A DNA stretch of 36,412 bases, taken from JBBRUG01 sp038247995 (GTDB lineage Bacteria; Chloroflexota; Chloroflexia; Chloroflexales; Chloroflexaceae). Shown piece after piece: positions 6,388 through 15,501 of this stretch (the stretch's first letter is position 1; every line of letters starts with the position of its first letter). The notes under the pieces were generated by a model. That model did no database searches and was not told where the DNA came from. It saw only the letters and a list, made by a program, of their open reading frames with translations. The DNA lies in the NCBI GenBank assembly GCA_038247995.1, contig JBBRUG010000013.1, positions 1 to 36,412 of the forward strand, written 5' to 3'. The position numbers and the translations under genes were made by a program.

Positions 6388-7836
6388 ATGCAGCATCATT
6401 CACTTCAGTTCCGCCGGGTTGCGCTTGGCGCCTGCGTTTTGCTGCTTGGAGCGTTGTTGATTAGCGCGCCGGGCCTGCTGCGTGCTGATCCGTCACGCCG
6501 TCCGGCCCTTTCCGATCACGCTTCCACCCAAGCGAATGCCTACGACCCGGCCCATGTGCTGGTTGAATTGCGGGCCGGCGTAAGCATAGATGAATTTGCC
6601 GAGCAACCGGCAACGCTGCTGTTGGGCAATTGGTACCGCTTACCGATCAACGCCGCTGAAACTGCTCCTGAGGCCGTAGAGCGTCTGAAAAATCATCCCG
6701 ACGTACTTGGGGTCGAGCTTGATGTCCTGTTGAGCATTGAGCAGACTGAGCCATTTACTGCCCCGCCGAACGATCCGTTTTTTGGATTTCAGTGGAATCT
6801 GAACGCGATTGGCGCGCCGCAGGCCTGGGCGCAGAGTACCGGCGTCGGCGTAACCGTAGCCGTGCTCGATACCGGAATCAGCCAGGGCCCTGACTTAGCG
6901 TGTCAGAGCTTCGTAGCGCCGTATAACGTTTTGACTGAAACTGCCGGGAATGCTGCCGCCGCCGACGGCAATGGTCATGGCACGCACGTTGCCGGCACAA
7001 TTGCGCAGTGTTCCAATAACGCCGACGGCGTTGCCGGGGTGGCCCATGGCGCAACGCTGATGCCGGTCAAAGTCTGCGACGACGCTGGAGGTTGCAGCCT
7101 GAGCGCCATTGCCGCTGGGATCGATTGGGCGACGGCCAACGGCGCCCGCGTGATCAATATGTCGCTCGGGGCGAACTGCGCCGACGTGGGCGACGGTAAC
7201 TGGCCCACCTGCTCGTCGGCGCTGGTGAATGAGGCAATTGATGCAGCGGCAGCGGCCGATATTGTGCTTGTCGCCGCCAGTGGGAACGCCGCCCAACCGG
7301 TGGTGGGCTTCCCCGCCAATCATCCGGCGGTGATCGCTGTCGGCGCGCTCGATGCCACCAATACGCGCACTGACTATTCGACATATGGCACTGCGCTCAG
7401 CCTGATCGCGCCCGGCGGCGACACCCAGCGTGATGTGAACGGTGATGGTTTGAACGACAGGATTTTGCAGGAGACGCTGGGGCGGGCATGCGGTTCTGCC
7501 AGCCCATTCGCACTCTGTTCATTTCAGGGCACGTCCATGGCTACGCCCCACGTCGCCGGCGCCGTGGCGATCTTGCGCTCAGCCGCGCCGTTTGCTTCGC
7601 GCGATGTCATTCAGAATGTTCTTGAAACGACCGCTCTCGATCTCGGCGCATCGGGCTTCGATCCGTTTTATGGACATGGTTTGATCCAACTTCCGGCGGC
7701 CCTGGCAGCGCTTGATAACGTAGCCTTTACCCCAACGCCAACCCAACCGACTACAACGCCTGAGCCAACGCCTCCCGCCGGCCCCGGTGGCGTCGAACTG
7801 CCGCCAGCGTTGTATATTCCGCTTCTGCAACAGTAA
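6388..7836 (+). CDS. Secreted subtilisin-like serine protease (S8)
   Basis: A 482-aa exported protease. An N-terminal signal peptide (residues about 8-33, VALGACVLLLGALLISA) is followed by a short pro-region and the S8 domain. The triad is Asp161 (AVLDTGIS), His197 (NGHGTHVAG) and Ser383 (GTSMATPHVAG), with Asn300 for the oxyanion hole. Pairs of cysteines suggest disulfides. After the domain comes a Thr/Pro linker (about residues 450-470) and a short tail ending ALYIPLLQQ. Similar hydrophobic tails after TP-rich linkers are familiar to me from Chloroflexota exported proteins and may be a surface-sorting signal (inference). The ATG at 6388 has a weak AAGG upstream. Confidence 0.92.
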   Translation: MQHHSLQFRRVALGACVLLLGALLISAPGLLRADPSRRPALSDHASTQANAYDPAHVLVELRAGVSIDEFAEQPATLLLGNWYRLPINAAETAPEAVERLKNHPDVLGVELDVLLSIEQTEPFTAPPNDPFFGFQWNLNAIGAPQAWAQSTGVGVTVAVLDTGISQGPDLACQSFVAPYNVLTETAGNAAAADGNGHGTHVAGTIAQCSNNADGVAGVAHGATLMPVKVCDDAGGCSLSAIAAGIDWATANGARVINMSLGANCADVGDGNWPTCSSALVNEAIDAAAAADIVLVAASGNAAQPVVGFPANHPAVIAVGALDATNTRTDYSTYGTALSLIAPGGDTQRDVNGDGLNDRILQETLGRACGSASPFALCSFQGTSMATPHVAGAVAILRSAAPFASRDVIQNVLETTALDLGASGFDPFYGHGLIQLPAALAALDNVAFTPTPTQPTTTPEPTPPAGPGGVELPPALYIPLLQQ

Positions 7837-7919
7837 AGCGGGAAAACGCTAAAGCGTATGATCCCTATTCCCGCTCTACCGTTTTCCCGCTCTACCGCTC
7901 TATCGCTCTATCGCTCTAT
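7837..7919. repeat. 12-bp inverted repeat and CGCTCTAT octamer array
   Basis: AGCGGGAAAACG (7837-7848) pairs with CGTTTTCCCGCT (7880-7891) just after the subtilase stop and could work as a terminator. It runs into four tandem octamers of CGCTCTAC/CGCTCTAT (7888-7919) that touch the end of ybaK. Confidence 0.8.
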
Positions 7920-8396
7920 CGTAACTCCCACCAGTTTCGCCTGCAAAATGCGAACGAGATCAGTAACGCCCACGCCGATCATCACACCGCGCTGCCCGGC
8001 ATTCACATAGATCTGTTTGTGTTCTGCGGCGCTGGCAGCGAGGTAGCTCGGCCAGCGCTTCGCTGTAAGCGCCAGCGCACCAATCCCGCCAACCTTCAGC
8101 CCGGTGAGCCGTTCGGTGTCGTTGCGCGGTAACAGTTCCAGGCGCTTCTGGCCGATCGCTGCCGCACAGCGCTTCAAGTCGAGCTGGCGATCAGCCGGCG
8201 CCATCACCAGCACCGGACGCCCATTCGCAGCGCCGCCCAGCACAAGCGTCTTGTAAACAAGTTCCGGCGCCAACCCGATCTGCGTCGCGACGGCTGCCGC
8301 ATCAGGCGGATCGTCAGGATCGTAGGTGTAGTTATGAATGGTGTAGGCCACTTTTTGGCTGTCGAGCAGCCGCATTGAATTGAGCTTTGTGATCAT
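7908..8396 (-). CDS. ybaK: YbaK/EbsC-family Cys-tRNA(Pro) deacylase
   Basis: A 162-aa single-domain member of the YbaK/EbsC family, which hydrolyses mischarged Cys-tRNA(Pro) in trans and so protects proline codons. The family pattern is clear: an N-terminal TIHNYTYDPDDPPDA stretch, VYKTLVL with the conserved lysine, the VMAPADRQLDLKR core and the glycine-rich IGALALTAKR turn. The length is typical. The start ATG at 8396 has AAGG upstream. The gene is bracketed on both sides by CGCTCTAT octamer arrays, and the array on the 3' side overlaps its last codons. Confidence 0.92.
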   Translation of the reverse strand: MITKLNSMRLLDSQKVAYTIHNYTYDPDDPPDAAAVATQIGLAPELVYKTLVLGGAANGRPVLVMAPADRQLDLKRCAAAIGQKRLELLPRNDTERLTGLKVGGIGALALTAKRWPSYLAASAAEHKQIYVNAGQRGVMIGVGVTDLVRILQAKLVGVTIER

Positions 8397-8416
8397 TTCT
8401 ACGCCTTGGGTTTTCC

Positions 8417-8476
8417 CGCTCTATCGCTCTATCGCTCTATCGCTCTATCGCTTTTCCGCTTTACCGTTTTTCCGCT
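8417..8476. repeat. CGCTCTAT octamer array
   Basis: Four tandem CGCTCTAT units (8417-8448) continue into a degenerate CGCTTTTC/CCGCTTTAC stretch up to the next gene's stop. The same octamer flanks the other side of ybaK. Confidence 0.85.
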
Positions 8477-9307
8477 TCACCAGGCCCCGAGCGCAACAAC
8501 TTGCGTATCGATCACGTCTTCCAGTTCAGCAATCTGTGAATCCAGGCCCCGGCGCGCAGCCAGAGCATCGGTGTGACGTTGGCTGTAAAAGGCTTGAAAC
8601 TCCGCCGGCACGCCGTTGCGCAGATCTTCTTCCAGCGCAGTAAATAGTTCGACGGTGTCCAGCTGCCACCAATGTTCTAGGCGTGGACTCAGGCGTGTGC
8701 CGGGCGGACCGAAGTCGGCCAGCAGTCGTCGCGCGTAGTCGGCGTCCGCCTGTTGTTGTGTGCGCGCCCACGCGACCCGTTGTAATGCCAGCGCGCCCAG
8801 GTGTTCGCGCGTCGGGGTAGGTACGGCGAGTTCCGCGAGGCGGCTTAGTTGAGCAGTGGGATCTGCGGCAGTTAACCAGGTCAGGCCAGGGCGTGAGCCA
8901 AGCAGCGCCAGCAAGAAGGGCTCGGCCTGGCTGATTACCACTGCCGGCGCGCCGATCACTGCATTGCTCGGATCCCAGCTCACGATAGGTTTTTTCCCGC
9001 TGCGGATAATCATTCGCGGTGGCGGTAGCGTCGGTGGGGATCCGGCCCACCAGCCCTCCGGCGCTGCGGATGGAGCCACGGCGGCCAGGTGTTGCGCCAG
9101 GCGTGGCGGTACTTGTTCAGCCGGGGCGACAATCAGCCAGTGGGCGCCTGCCGGCGTATGCCAAGCTTGCAGATCTGCGCTGCGCAACAAGGGGCGCAGC
9201 AGCGGAGCACAACGCGGATCGAAGATCGCAAGCTGATCGCGTTCAATTCGCGTAAGGGTGAGGATTGGGCCAAATGGATGGTGCGGAACCGTACAAATAG
9301 TTTGCAT
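8477..9307 (-). CDS. Orphan TaqI-like C-terminal specificity-domain protein
   Basis: A 276-aa protein that resembles the target-recognition C-terminus of Type IIG (Eco57I/TaqI-class) restriction-methylation enzymes. The supporting pattern is the order of elements: a TRIERDQLAIFDPRCAPLL segment followed by LRPLLRSADLQAW, then HWLIV, later PFLLALLGSR, the LAVPTPT segment and a final helix LDSQIAELEDVIDTQVVAL. No methylase motif (NPPY) or nuclease motif is present in it or beside it. The frame is open to 9856 but crosses into the divergent kinase gene, so the ATG at 9307 is the likely start. Function is unknown. The family match is made from memory and is moderate. Confidence 0.55.
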   Translation of the reverse strand: MQTICTVPHHPFGPILTLTRIERDQLAIFDPRCAPLLRPLLRSADLQAWHTPAGAHWLIVAPAEQVPPRLAQHLAAVAPSAAPEGWWAGSPPTLPPPRMIIRSGKKPIVSWDPSNAVIGAPAVVISQAEPFLLALLGSRPGLTWLTAADPTAQLSRLAELAVPTPTREHLGALALQRVAWARTQQQADADYARRLLADFGPPGTRLSPRLEHWWQLDTVELFTALEEDLRNGVPAEFQAFYSQRHTDALAARRGLDSQIAELEDVIDTQVVALGAW

Positions 9308-9400
9308 ATGGTAGCTATATTCGTAAGGGTAAAAAAGTGTGACAGGCTGTGTTAAAATAGAGCAAGGGTGCAAAAGTTGCCCTGCCGGTAATGCGTACCC
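9308..9400. other. Divergent promoter region
   Basis: This AT-richer gap separates two divergent genes. A TAAAAT at 9353-9358 is a possible -10 for the kinase, giving a leader of about 36 nt, but no good -35 is visible. No further structure is seen. Confidence 0.35.
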
Positions 9401-11371
9401 ATGCTTAGTTCGCTCTTGAATCAGCGCCTTGGGCGCTATTATATCAAGGAGCTTCTCGGTCGCGGCGGGATGGCCGCAGTGTATCGGGCCACCGATACCG
9501 TGCTCCTGCGCGATGTGGCGCTTAAAATCCTGTATCCGCAGTACGGCGATGATGCCACGCTCGTGGAGCGGTTTCAACGTGAAGCGGTTACTGCAGCGGC
9601 ACTTGAACATCCGCATATTGTGCCGGTGTATGATGTAGGCGAACATAACGGCATGGCCTACATCGCAATGAAGCTGTTGGATGGCGAGACGCTTCATGAT
9701 CGGCTCCAGCGGGTGGGAACGCTGGAACCTGCCGCACTCTTTGCCATGCTGGCGCCCGTCGCAACCGCGCTCGATTATGCTCATCGTCGGGGGGTAATCC
9801 ACCGCGATATCAAGCCGGGCAATATCTTCCTCAGCCAGACGCCCGACGGCGAGCAAGTGATCCTGACCGACTTCGGAATTGCCAAGCAGCTTGATACACC
9901 AGGGTTGACCACAACCGGCGCGCTCATCGGGACGCCCGATTACATGGCGCCGGAGCAGATTTCAGGCGGAGTGGTCGATGCGCGCAGCGATGTGTATGCC
10001 CTGGGTATGCTGGTCTACCGGGCACTTACCGGTCGGCGCGCTTTTGCAGGGAGCACCCAGGATGTGCTGCTTGGCCATCTTTACCAGCGGCCGCCGTTGC
10101 CTTCGGCGGTGGCGCCGGGCCTGACTTCGGCCTTCGATGGCCCGGTGATGCAGGCGATTGCACAGAGTCCGGGTGAGCGTTTTGCGAGCGCCGGCGTGTT
10201 TGTTCAAGCGCTGCGTCAGGCCGCTCAGAACGCAGCACGCTTGAGCGCGGCGCAGGCCGCAACGCACATTGCGCCGGTTGTGGCAACCGGCTATCCGGTT
10301 GCAGCGCCGCCGCCTGTGGCTGCCGATCCGGTGCTGACGCCGCCGCCAACTTCAGCGCCCTATGGGGCGCAAGCAGCGCGCACAGGGCCGACGGTGCAAG
10401 CTCAGGCCGCTCATCCGGCGCCGGCGAAGCGTGGCGGCACCAGTACCCCCTGGATTCTGGCAATTCTTCTGGCCATGATCGCCGGAGGGTTGGCCGTAGC
10501 ACTTGGCTTCAGCGCCGCCCGCGGCGATCCCGATCCATCCATTGGTGGCCCGACGGCGGGGTTACCACTGGTTACCGACACGCCGACGATTGCGCCGGCG
10601 CCGGAAGCCACAGCCACGCTCGAACCGACTGTGCCGAGCAGCACGCCTGAGCTGGGCGCGATCCCAGTGACTGCGGAGCCAACGCCTACAGCGACGCTCG
10701 AACCGGCTCAGCCGACGGCAACGGCCACGCCTGAGCCGACGGCGACGGTAACCCTGGAACCGACGGCAACGGCCACCCTGGAACCGACGGCGACGGCGAC
10801 GGCGGAACCGACAGCAACGGCCACGCTGGAACCGACGGCAACGGCTACACTGGAACCGACGGCAGAGGCGGGATGCAACCTGGATTTGTTGCAAGGTGGT
10901 TTTGAGCGTTTGTACCGGGCAAATGTGGGTGTACGCACCGGGCTTGGTTGCCCGCAGGAGCGTGAGCGAGCTGGCGTTGCTGTTCAGCAGTTCTTTACTA
11001 GCGGCACGATGTATTATTGGGATCTCGATCAGGGGCGCGGGAGTGATACGATCTGGGTGCTTTATGAGCGTGATGCGCGTTATGAGATCTATCCGCCTGC
11101 CGATGTGGCGGAACTGCCCGAGCCGCCGGAAAACTCCGACCCGAACGCACCTGAGGGTGGGTTTGGACGGGTCTACTTCGGCTCACCCGGAGTGGCCGAG
11201 CGGATTGGCGCCTGGCAAAGCCCAATGATCGAGCTTCGCGGCCAGAATAGTGGTGTCATTCAGTTCTTCACCGACGGCATGTTGCTCTATGTCCGCGAAC
11301 ATCCAGACCCGAGGCGGAACACAATCTTCGTTTTATACACAGATGGCACACTTGAACGCTATGATGATTAA
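9401..11371 (+). CDS. Transmembrane Ser/Thr protein kinase (PknB-like)
   Basis: A 656-aa Hanks-type kinase. The glycine loop LLGRGGMAAVY, Lys42, HRDIKPGN (Asp136 catalytic, Asn141), DFG (157-159) and APE (183-185) are all intact, so it should be active. A proline/alanine-rich linker leads to one transmembrane helix (about 348-370), then an extracellular Thr/Pro/Glu linker of TATLEP repeats (about 395-488). The outer domain (491-656) contains two copies of a GGF-x-R-Y...QFF-x-G-x-M-x-Y module and could be a sensor. The linker repeats match those of the lipoprotein hydrolase at 31329. The SARP regulator follows 84 bp downstream on the same strand and could be a target or partner. Confidence 0.93.
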   Translation: MLSSLLNQRLGRYYIKELLGRGGMAAVYRATDTVLLRDVALKILYPQYGDDATLVERFQREAVTAAALEHPHIVPVYDVGEHNGMAYIAMKLLDGETLHDRLQRVGTLEPAALFAMLAPVATALDYAHRRGVIHRDIKPGNIFLSQTPDGEQVILTDFGIAKQLDTPGLTTTGALIGTPDYMAPEQISGGVVDARSDVYALGMLVYRALTGRRAFAGSTQDVLLGHLYQRPPLPSAVAPGLTSAFDGPVMQAIAQSPGERFASAGVFVQALRQAAQNAARLSAAQAATHIAPVVATGYPVAAPPPVAADPVLTPPPTSAPYGAQAARTGPTVQAQAAHPAPAKRGGTSTPWILAILLAMIAGGLAVALGFSAARGDPDPSIGGPTAGLPLVTDTPTIAPAPEATATLEPTVPSSTPELGAIPVTAEPTPTATLEPAQPTATATPEPTATVTLEPTATATLEPTATATAEPTATATLEPTATATLEPTAEAGCNLDLLQGGFERLYRANVGVRTGLGCPQERERAGVAVQQFFTSGTMYYWDLDQGRGSDTIWVLYERDARYEIYPPADVAELPEPPENSDPNAPEGGFGRVYFGSPGVAERIGAWQSPMIELRGQNSGVIQFFTDGMLLYVREHPDPRRNTIFVLYTDGTLERYDD

Positions 11372-11455
11372 TCCTAACCAGGCGCGAGTGCTCGCCAAGG
11401 CCAGGTTATCCGCCGACGCTCTTGCCAGCGTGGGCAGGGGCGGGGAGAATATTGT

Positions 11456-14400
11456 ATGACCGAGGTTGCCCACCGTTCATCAGCTTTAGCGCCGGGTCCG
11501 GCGCTCTTACCGCTCAAACTGGCGCCGCCTCCAGCGCGCAGCGAGACGCTCCTGCGTCCTGATCTGCAAGCCTTGCTGGCTGAGGTACGCCTGCAACCGG
11601 CCACCCTGGTGGTAGCGCCGGCCGGCTACGGCAAAACAACGTTGCTCACCCAATGGGCGGCTGAGTTGACGCGTACCGGGGCGACGTTTTCCTGGCTTGG
11701 CCTCGACGAAAATGATCGCTCGCCGGCTCTGTTGCTGGCCTATCTCGTGCGTTCCTTCCAGCGGCACTTGCCCGATGTGGGCGAACAGGCCTGGCGTGTG
11801 CTGCACTCGGCAGTCGATCTGGAGCGCGACTGGCCGCTGGTGGCGAGCGAGTTGCTTGGCGACCTGCAAACGAAGTTACAGCAGCCAACCTTTCTGATCA
11901 TCGATGATTATCATCTGATCGCCGAGGGGCCGATTACCGGTGCGCTGCTGGGTTATCTGCTGCGCGCCGCGCCACCCGCCTTGCATATTGTGGTTGCCTC
12001 GCGCCGCCCGGTGAGTGTTGCGCCGTTGCCGCGTATGCGCGCTGAGGGCGCCCTGGTGGAGATCCAGCGCCGCGATCTGTCGTTGAGCCGCGACGAGGCC
12101 GCCGAATTACTGGCGCGGGTCGGCGTTGTGCTGAGCGACGAAGAGTTGGATTTGCTGCTGGCGCGTACCGAAGGCTGGGTGCTGAGCGTGCAACTGGTGG
12201 CGCGGGCTTTAGTGCGTCAGGAAGCGGATCAACGGCGGGCGTACCTCCAACACCTCGATGCTGATCAGCGTTCGCTCTTCGACTATCTGGCCAGCGAAGT
12301 TATGGCTGATCTGCCGGACGAGTTACTCGACGATCTGGCTCGGGCGGCCCTGGTTGATCAGGTGGATGCGCCCTTACTGGCCGAGGTCTTACAACGCCCT
12401 GACGCCGATACGGTCCTTACGCAGAGTTTACAGCTCGGCCTGCCGATCGCTGCGGTTGATCCTGAAGTCGGTGGCCCGCAGCGCTATAAATTCCACCCGC
12501 TCTGGCAGCGGTTGCTCTATGAGCGCGCCACACAACGCCTGAGCGAAGATGAACGGGTCGAACTCGAACGTCGGTATGGTGCGGCTTTCTTGCGGCGGGG
12601 CCAACTGGAAGCGGCGCTAACCCACTATGCCAATGCCAACGATCCGGTTGAAATGGCGCGTGCGCTGCGTGAATTGGCCTGGCCGCTGATCGACTCGCCC
12701 CAACGCGCCAATCTGCGGGCCTGGATCGAGCGTCTGCCCGATGCGCAGCGTGCAAACGATCCTGAGTTGCTGCATATGTGGGGTTGGAGTGTTTCGAGCA
12801 CTGCCCGCGATCAGGCGCTGGCCGCGATCAGTCGCGCCGCCGAGTTGTACCATGCCGATGGCGCGTATCAGCGCGAACTACGCGCCTTGAGCGACCTGGC
12901 CGCATTGCTCTTCTGGGAAGATCGGCCGGCTGAATTTGCCGCCGTTTGTGTGCGGGCGGTGCGTTCCGCCAACCGGGTGCGCGACGCCTGGGCGCGGGGC
13001 GCGGCTCTCGTTAGTGTGGTGGCGTTGCTTTATAGTCGTGGGCGTTACGCCGCCGCGCTACGGGTTGCGGCACAGGCCGAACGCCATCCGCGTAGCGCCT
13101 TCTGGCAGTGGTTGCTTGCCTTGACGGTGGCCTCGATTCATGTGCAGCGGGGGTATCCTGCGGCGGCGCTCAGTACCATTGCCGCAGCGCTTGAAGTGCC
13201 GCAAGTCGACCGTGACGACCGGCTGCGTCAGCATTTGCTGCGCCTGCAGGCGGCGGCGATTTACCAGCAAGGCCAGATCAACGAGGCTGCTACGCTGGCT
13301 CTGGAATCGTATCAGCGCCTGAGCGACTATGCTAATGAGGGCGCGATCGGCAGTACGGCGGCCTTGCTGGCGTTGTTGCTGGTTGAACAAGGCCGCATGG
13401 AAGAGGCGGCCACGTATCTCACGCGCGCGCGGGTCGTGGCCAATCGAACCGGCGCACATGCCCTGCTCGCGCGGGTGCAGGTGCTCGACGCATTCACGTT
13501 GTATCGCACCGATCATCTGCCGCAGGCTGCGGTTGCCGCGATCGACCTCTTGCGCCAGAGCCGCGGCGCCGCCGAAGCGCCGATGATGCGTGGTTCATTG
13601 CTCCATGAACGCTTGCCCGTCACTGATGCGCCTTATCTGGCGCTGGCCTCCCACGATCTCTGGATGCAAGCGCTGCTCCTGGTGGTGCTTGGCGAGGGTG
13701 GCGAGCCGCAACGCGCCGCTGAACTCGCTGAAGAACTTGTGGAGGAGATGACCCGGCGCAACGATGGCCTGTTCCTAGCAATCGTGCAATTCTATCGTGG
13801 CGTGCTGGCGGAACGGCGCGGTGATGCGACTCTGGCGGCGGAAGCCCTTGCCGCCGGTTGGGCGCTCTATGCCGAATATGGCTTTACGGCACTGCCCATT
13901 CTGCCAACTGCTGTTGGGGAAACTGTCATTGCAGCGGCGTTACGCCACGGACAAGGCGGACAGGCCTTGGGTGAGTTGTTGCGCCGTCAGTTCCCTGATC
14001 AGGCTGCAGGGTTGCTCGTACATCTGCTTGATGCCGCCAATGAACCCGAGGTGCGCGCGCGCGCGGCTAACCTGATCGGCGATTTGGGCGTAGCTAGTGC
14101 ATATTCGGCGCTTCGCGCCCTGCTCAAGGATCGCGAGCAGGTTGTGCGGACGGCCGGCGAGGGTGCGCTGGAACGGTTGGTCTATCGCCCGAGCTATCGC
14201 CTGAATGTACACACCCTGGGCAGTTTCGGCGTCTGGCGTGGTGATAGCGAAATTAAGGATCGCGACTGGCGATCGGTTAAGGCGCGGCAGTTGCTTCAGT
14301 TACTGCTGGTTGAACGAGGACGGATGTTACCCCGCGATCGGATTATGGATATGCTCTGGCCGGGCTTAGAAGCCGAGGCGGCAGCGAATAATCTGCGCGT

Positions 14401-14965
14401 TACGCTCTCCCGGCTGACCAAAGCGATCGAGCCTAACCGGCCCGAAGGCGCGCCAACCTACTATGTGATGCAACAGGGCGACACCTACGGCTTCAACGTT
14501 GCGAGCGATCATAGCTACGATGCGGCCGTGTTCGCCAGTTCGGTTGAACAGGGTCGCGCTGCAGTCCACCGGGGCGACGATCCGGCGGCAATTGCCTACT
14601 TCCGTAAGGCGATGGCGCTGTATGGCGGCACATTCCTTCCCGATTGTCTGTATGAAGATTGGTCGGTGGTGGAGCGTGAGCGCCTGGGCTTGCTCTTCAC
14701 TGAGGCGTCGCTAAAACTTGGCGCTTTGCTGCTCGATCAAGAACTGCCCCACGAGGCAATTGGGTTGGCCTGGCGCGTCCTGGAGTTCGACCAGGCGCAA
14801 GAGGAAGCTTACCAGTTGTTGATGCGCGCTTATACTGATCTTGGCGAACGCAGTACTGCGCTTCGGCTCTACACACGTTGTGTCGAGGCGCTTGAGCGCG
14901 AGTTAGGTGTGGAACCTCTTCCAGAAACCGTTGCGCTTTATGCGGCGATCATCGGACGGAGATGA
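11456..14965 (+). CDS. MalT-like ATPase fused to SARP/BTAD transcription regulator
   Basis: A 1169-aa signal-integrating regulator. The N-terminal STAND-type ATPase has Walker A APAGYGKTT (54-62) and Walker B FLIIDDYH (about 144-151). A long helical TPR-like region (about 370-850) follows, then HEAT-like repeats near 862-905 (EVRARAANLIGDLG). The C-terminus is an OmpR-type winged helix (about 915-1005, LRVTLSRLTKAI) plus a bacterial transcriptional activator domain (about 1020-1165). In this family the ATPase gates DNA binding in response to a ligand or partner. The ligand and target genes are unknown. The ATG has GGGGAGAAT upstream. It lies next to a transmembrane kinase, which suggests a signalling pair (inference). 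Confidence 0.9.
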   Translation: MTEVAHRSSALAPGPALLPLKLAPPPARSETLLRPDLQALLAEVRLQPATLVVAPAGYGKTTLLTQWAAELTRTGATFSWLGLDENDRSPALLLAYLVRSFQRHLPDVGEQAWRVLHSAVDLERDWPLVASELLGDLQTKLQQPTFLIIDDYHLIAEGPITGALLGYLLRAAPPALHIVVASRRPVSVAPLPRMRAEGALVEIQRRDLSLSRDEAAELLARVGVVLSDEELDLLLARTEGWVLSVQLVARALVRQEADQRRAYLQHLDADQRSLFDYLASEVMADLPDELLDDLARAALVDQVDAPLLAEVLQRPDADTVLTQSLQLGLPIAAVDPEVGGPQRYKFHPLWQRLLYERATQRLSEDERVELERRYGAAFLRRGQLEAALTHYANANDPVEMARALRELAWPLIDSPQRANLRAWIERLPDAQRANDPELLHMWGWSVSSTARDQALAAISRAAELYHADGAYQRELRALSDLAALLFWEDRPAEFAAVCVRAVRSANRVRDAWARGAALVSVVALLYSRGRYAAALRVAAQAERHPRSAFWQWLLALTVASIHVQRGYPAAALSTIAAALEVPQVDRDDRLRQHLLRLQAAAIYQQGQINEAATLALESYQRLSDYANEGAIGSTAALLALLLVEQGRMEEAATYLTRARVVANRTGAHALLARVQVLDAFTLYRTDHLPQAAVAAIDLLRQSRGAAEAPMMRGSLLHERLPVTDAPYLALASHDLWMQALLLVVLGEGGEPQRAAELAEELVEEMTRRNDGLFLAIVQFYRGVLAERRGDATLAAEALAAGWALYAEYGFTALPILPTAVGETVIAAALRHGQGGQALGELLRRQFPDQAAGLLVHLLDAANEPEVRARAANLIGDLGVASAYSALRALLKDREQVVRTAGEGALERLVYRPSYRLNVHTLGSFGVWRGDSEIKDRDWRSVKARQLLQLLLVERGRMLPRDRIMDMLWPGLEAEAAANNLRVTLSRLTKAIEPNRPEGAPTYYVMQQGDTYGFNVASDHSYDAAVFASSVEQGRAAVHRGDDPAAIAYFRKAMALYGGTFLPDCLYEDWSVVERERLGLLFTEASLKLGALLLDQELPHEAIGLAWRVLEFDQAQEEAYQLLMRAYTDLGERSTALRLYTRCVEALERELGVEPLPETVALYAAIIGRR

Positions 14966-14990
14966 AGCGGTTGATTTGAGGCAGACAGAA

Positions 14991-15055
14991 CGTAGCCCAG
15001 GATGCATGCGGCGAAGGACTTCAGTCCAAACACTGCTCTGCATGCAAACGCTACG
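14991..15055. repeat. Nested palindrome between convergent genes
   Basis: CGTAGC/GCTACG (14991-14996 and 15050-15055) encloses two TGCATGC copies (15003-15009, 15039-15045) and a central GGACTTCAGTCC palindrome (15017-15028). It may act as a two-way terminator or belong to a dispersed repeat family. Confidence 0.65.
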
Positions 15056-15073
15056 CCCTCAGAGCGCAGCGCA

Positions 15074-15301
15074 CTAGATCTCAGCGCTGAGTGGGTCGTT
15101 GGCGGTGGGTTCGGGCAATGACTGTGCAATGCTGGCGATGTGAGTGTTAATAAAGCTGACCAGTTGTTCAAGCTCAGCGATCTGAAGCTCGGCGCCGCTG
15201 GCAATATGCTGAATACGCCCGCGCCACTCCTGTGCGCCCTGGGTTTGACCGTCATCGACAACAATGCGCAGCAAGAAGGATTCGATTCGGCGAGTGCCCA
15301 T
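15074..15301 (-). CDS. Small conserved Chloroflexota-type protein
   Basis: A 75-aa protein beginning MGTRRIESFLLRIVVDDG, with EWRGRIQHIASG and a C-terminal ELEQLVSFI. This layout (short beta strands, then WRG-x-hQH, then a helix) is familiar to me from many small uncharacterised Chloroflexota proteins. The function is not known. The ATG at 15301 has a strong GGGGGAA upstream, which favours it over longer readings that extend to 15430. Confidence 0.65.
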   Translation of the reverse strand: MGTRRIESFLLRIVVDDGQTQGAQEWRGRIQHIASGAELQIAELEQLVSFINTHIASIAQSLPEPTANDPLSAEI

Positions 15302-15501
15302 GAAGTTCCCCCGTTGTTGGCTGATGGATGCAGTGTAGGTTTGAGCACTTACCACCTCGTTACCGGCAGTACGGCAAGCTACCCGATGCCTGATGTCTGA
15401 TGCCCCCAGCCTACGCGCTGCGCGGCTCAAGCATCAGGCATTGTAGCGCTAGATGTTATGATGAACCGGTCTGATGAACTACATGGCTAAAGGAGTTTTG
15501 T
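15302..15501. other. Leader region upstream of leuB with inverted repeat
   Basis: The spacer contains a 10-bp inverted repeat, ATGCCTGATG (15386-15395) and CATCAGGCAT (15432-15441). A TATGAT at 15457-15462 could be a -10 box for leuB. No convincing attenuator or T-box leader is seen. Confidence 0.45.

Noticed and set aside
8477..9856. 459-codon reading of the specificity-domain gene
   Set aside because: The first 183 codons overlap the divergent kinase gene with its intact catalytic motifs. The ATG at 9307 fits the spacing.
15074..15430. 118-codon reading of the small protein
   Set aside because: The first 43 codons look like spacer translation. The ATG at 15301 has a strong ribosome site and a family-like start.
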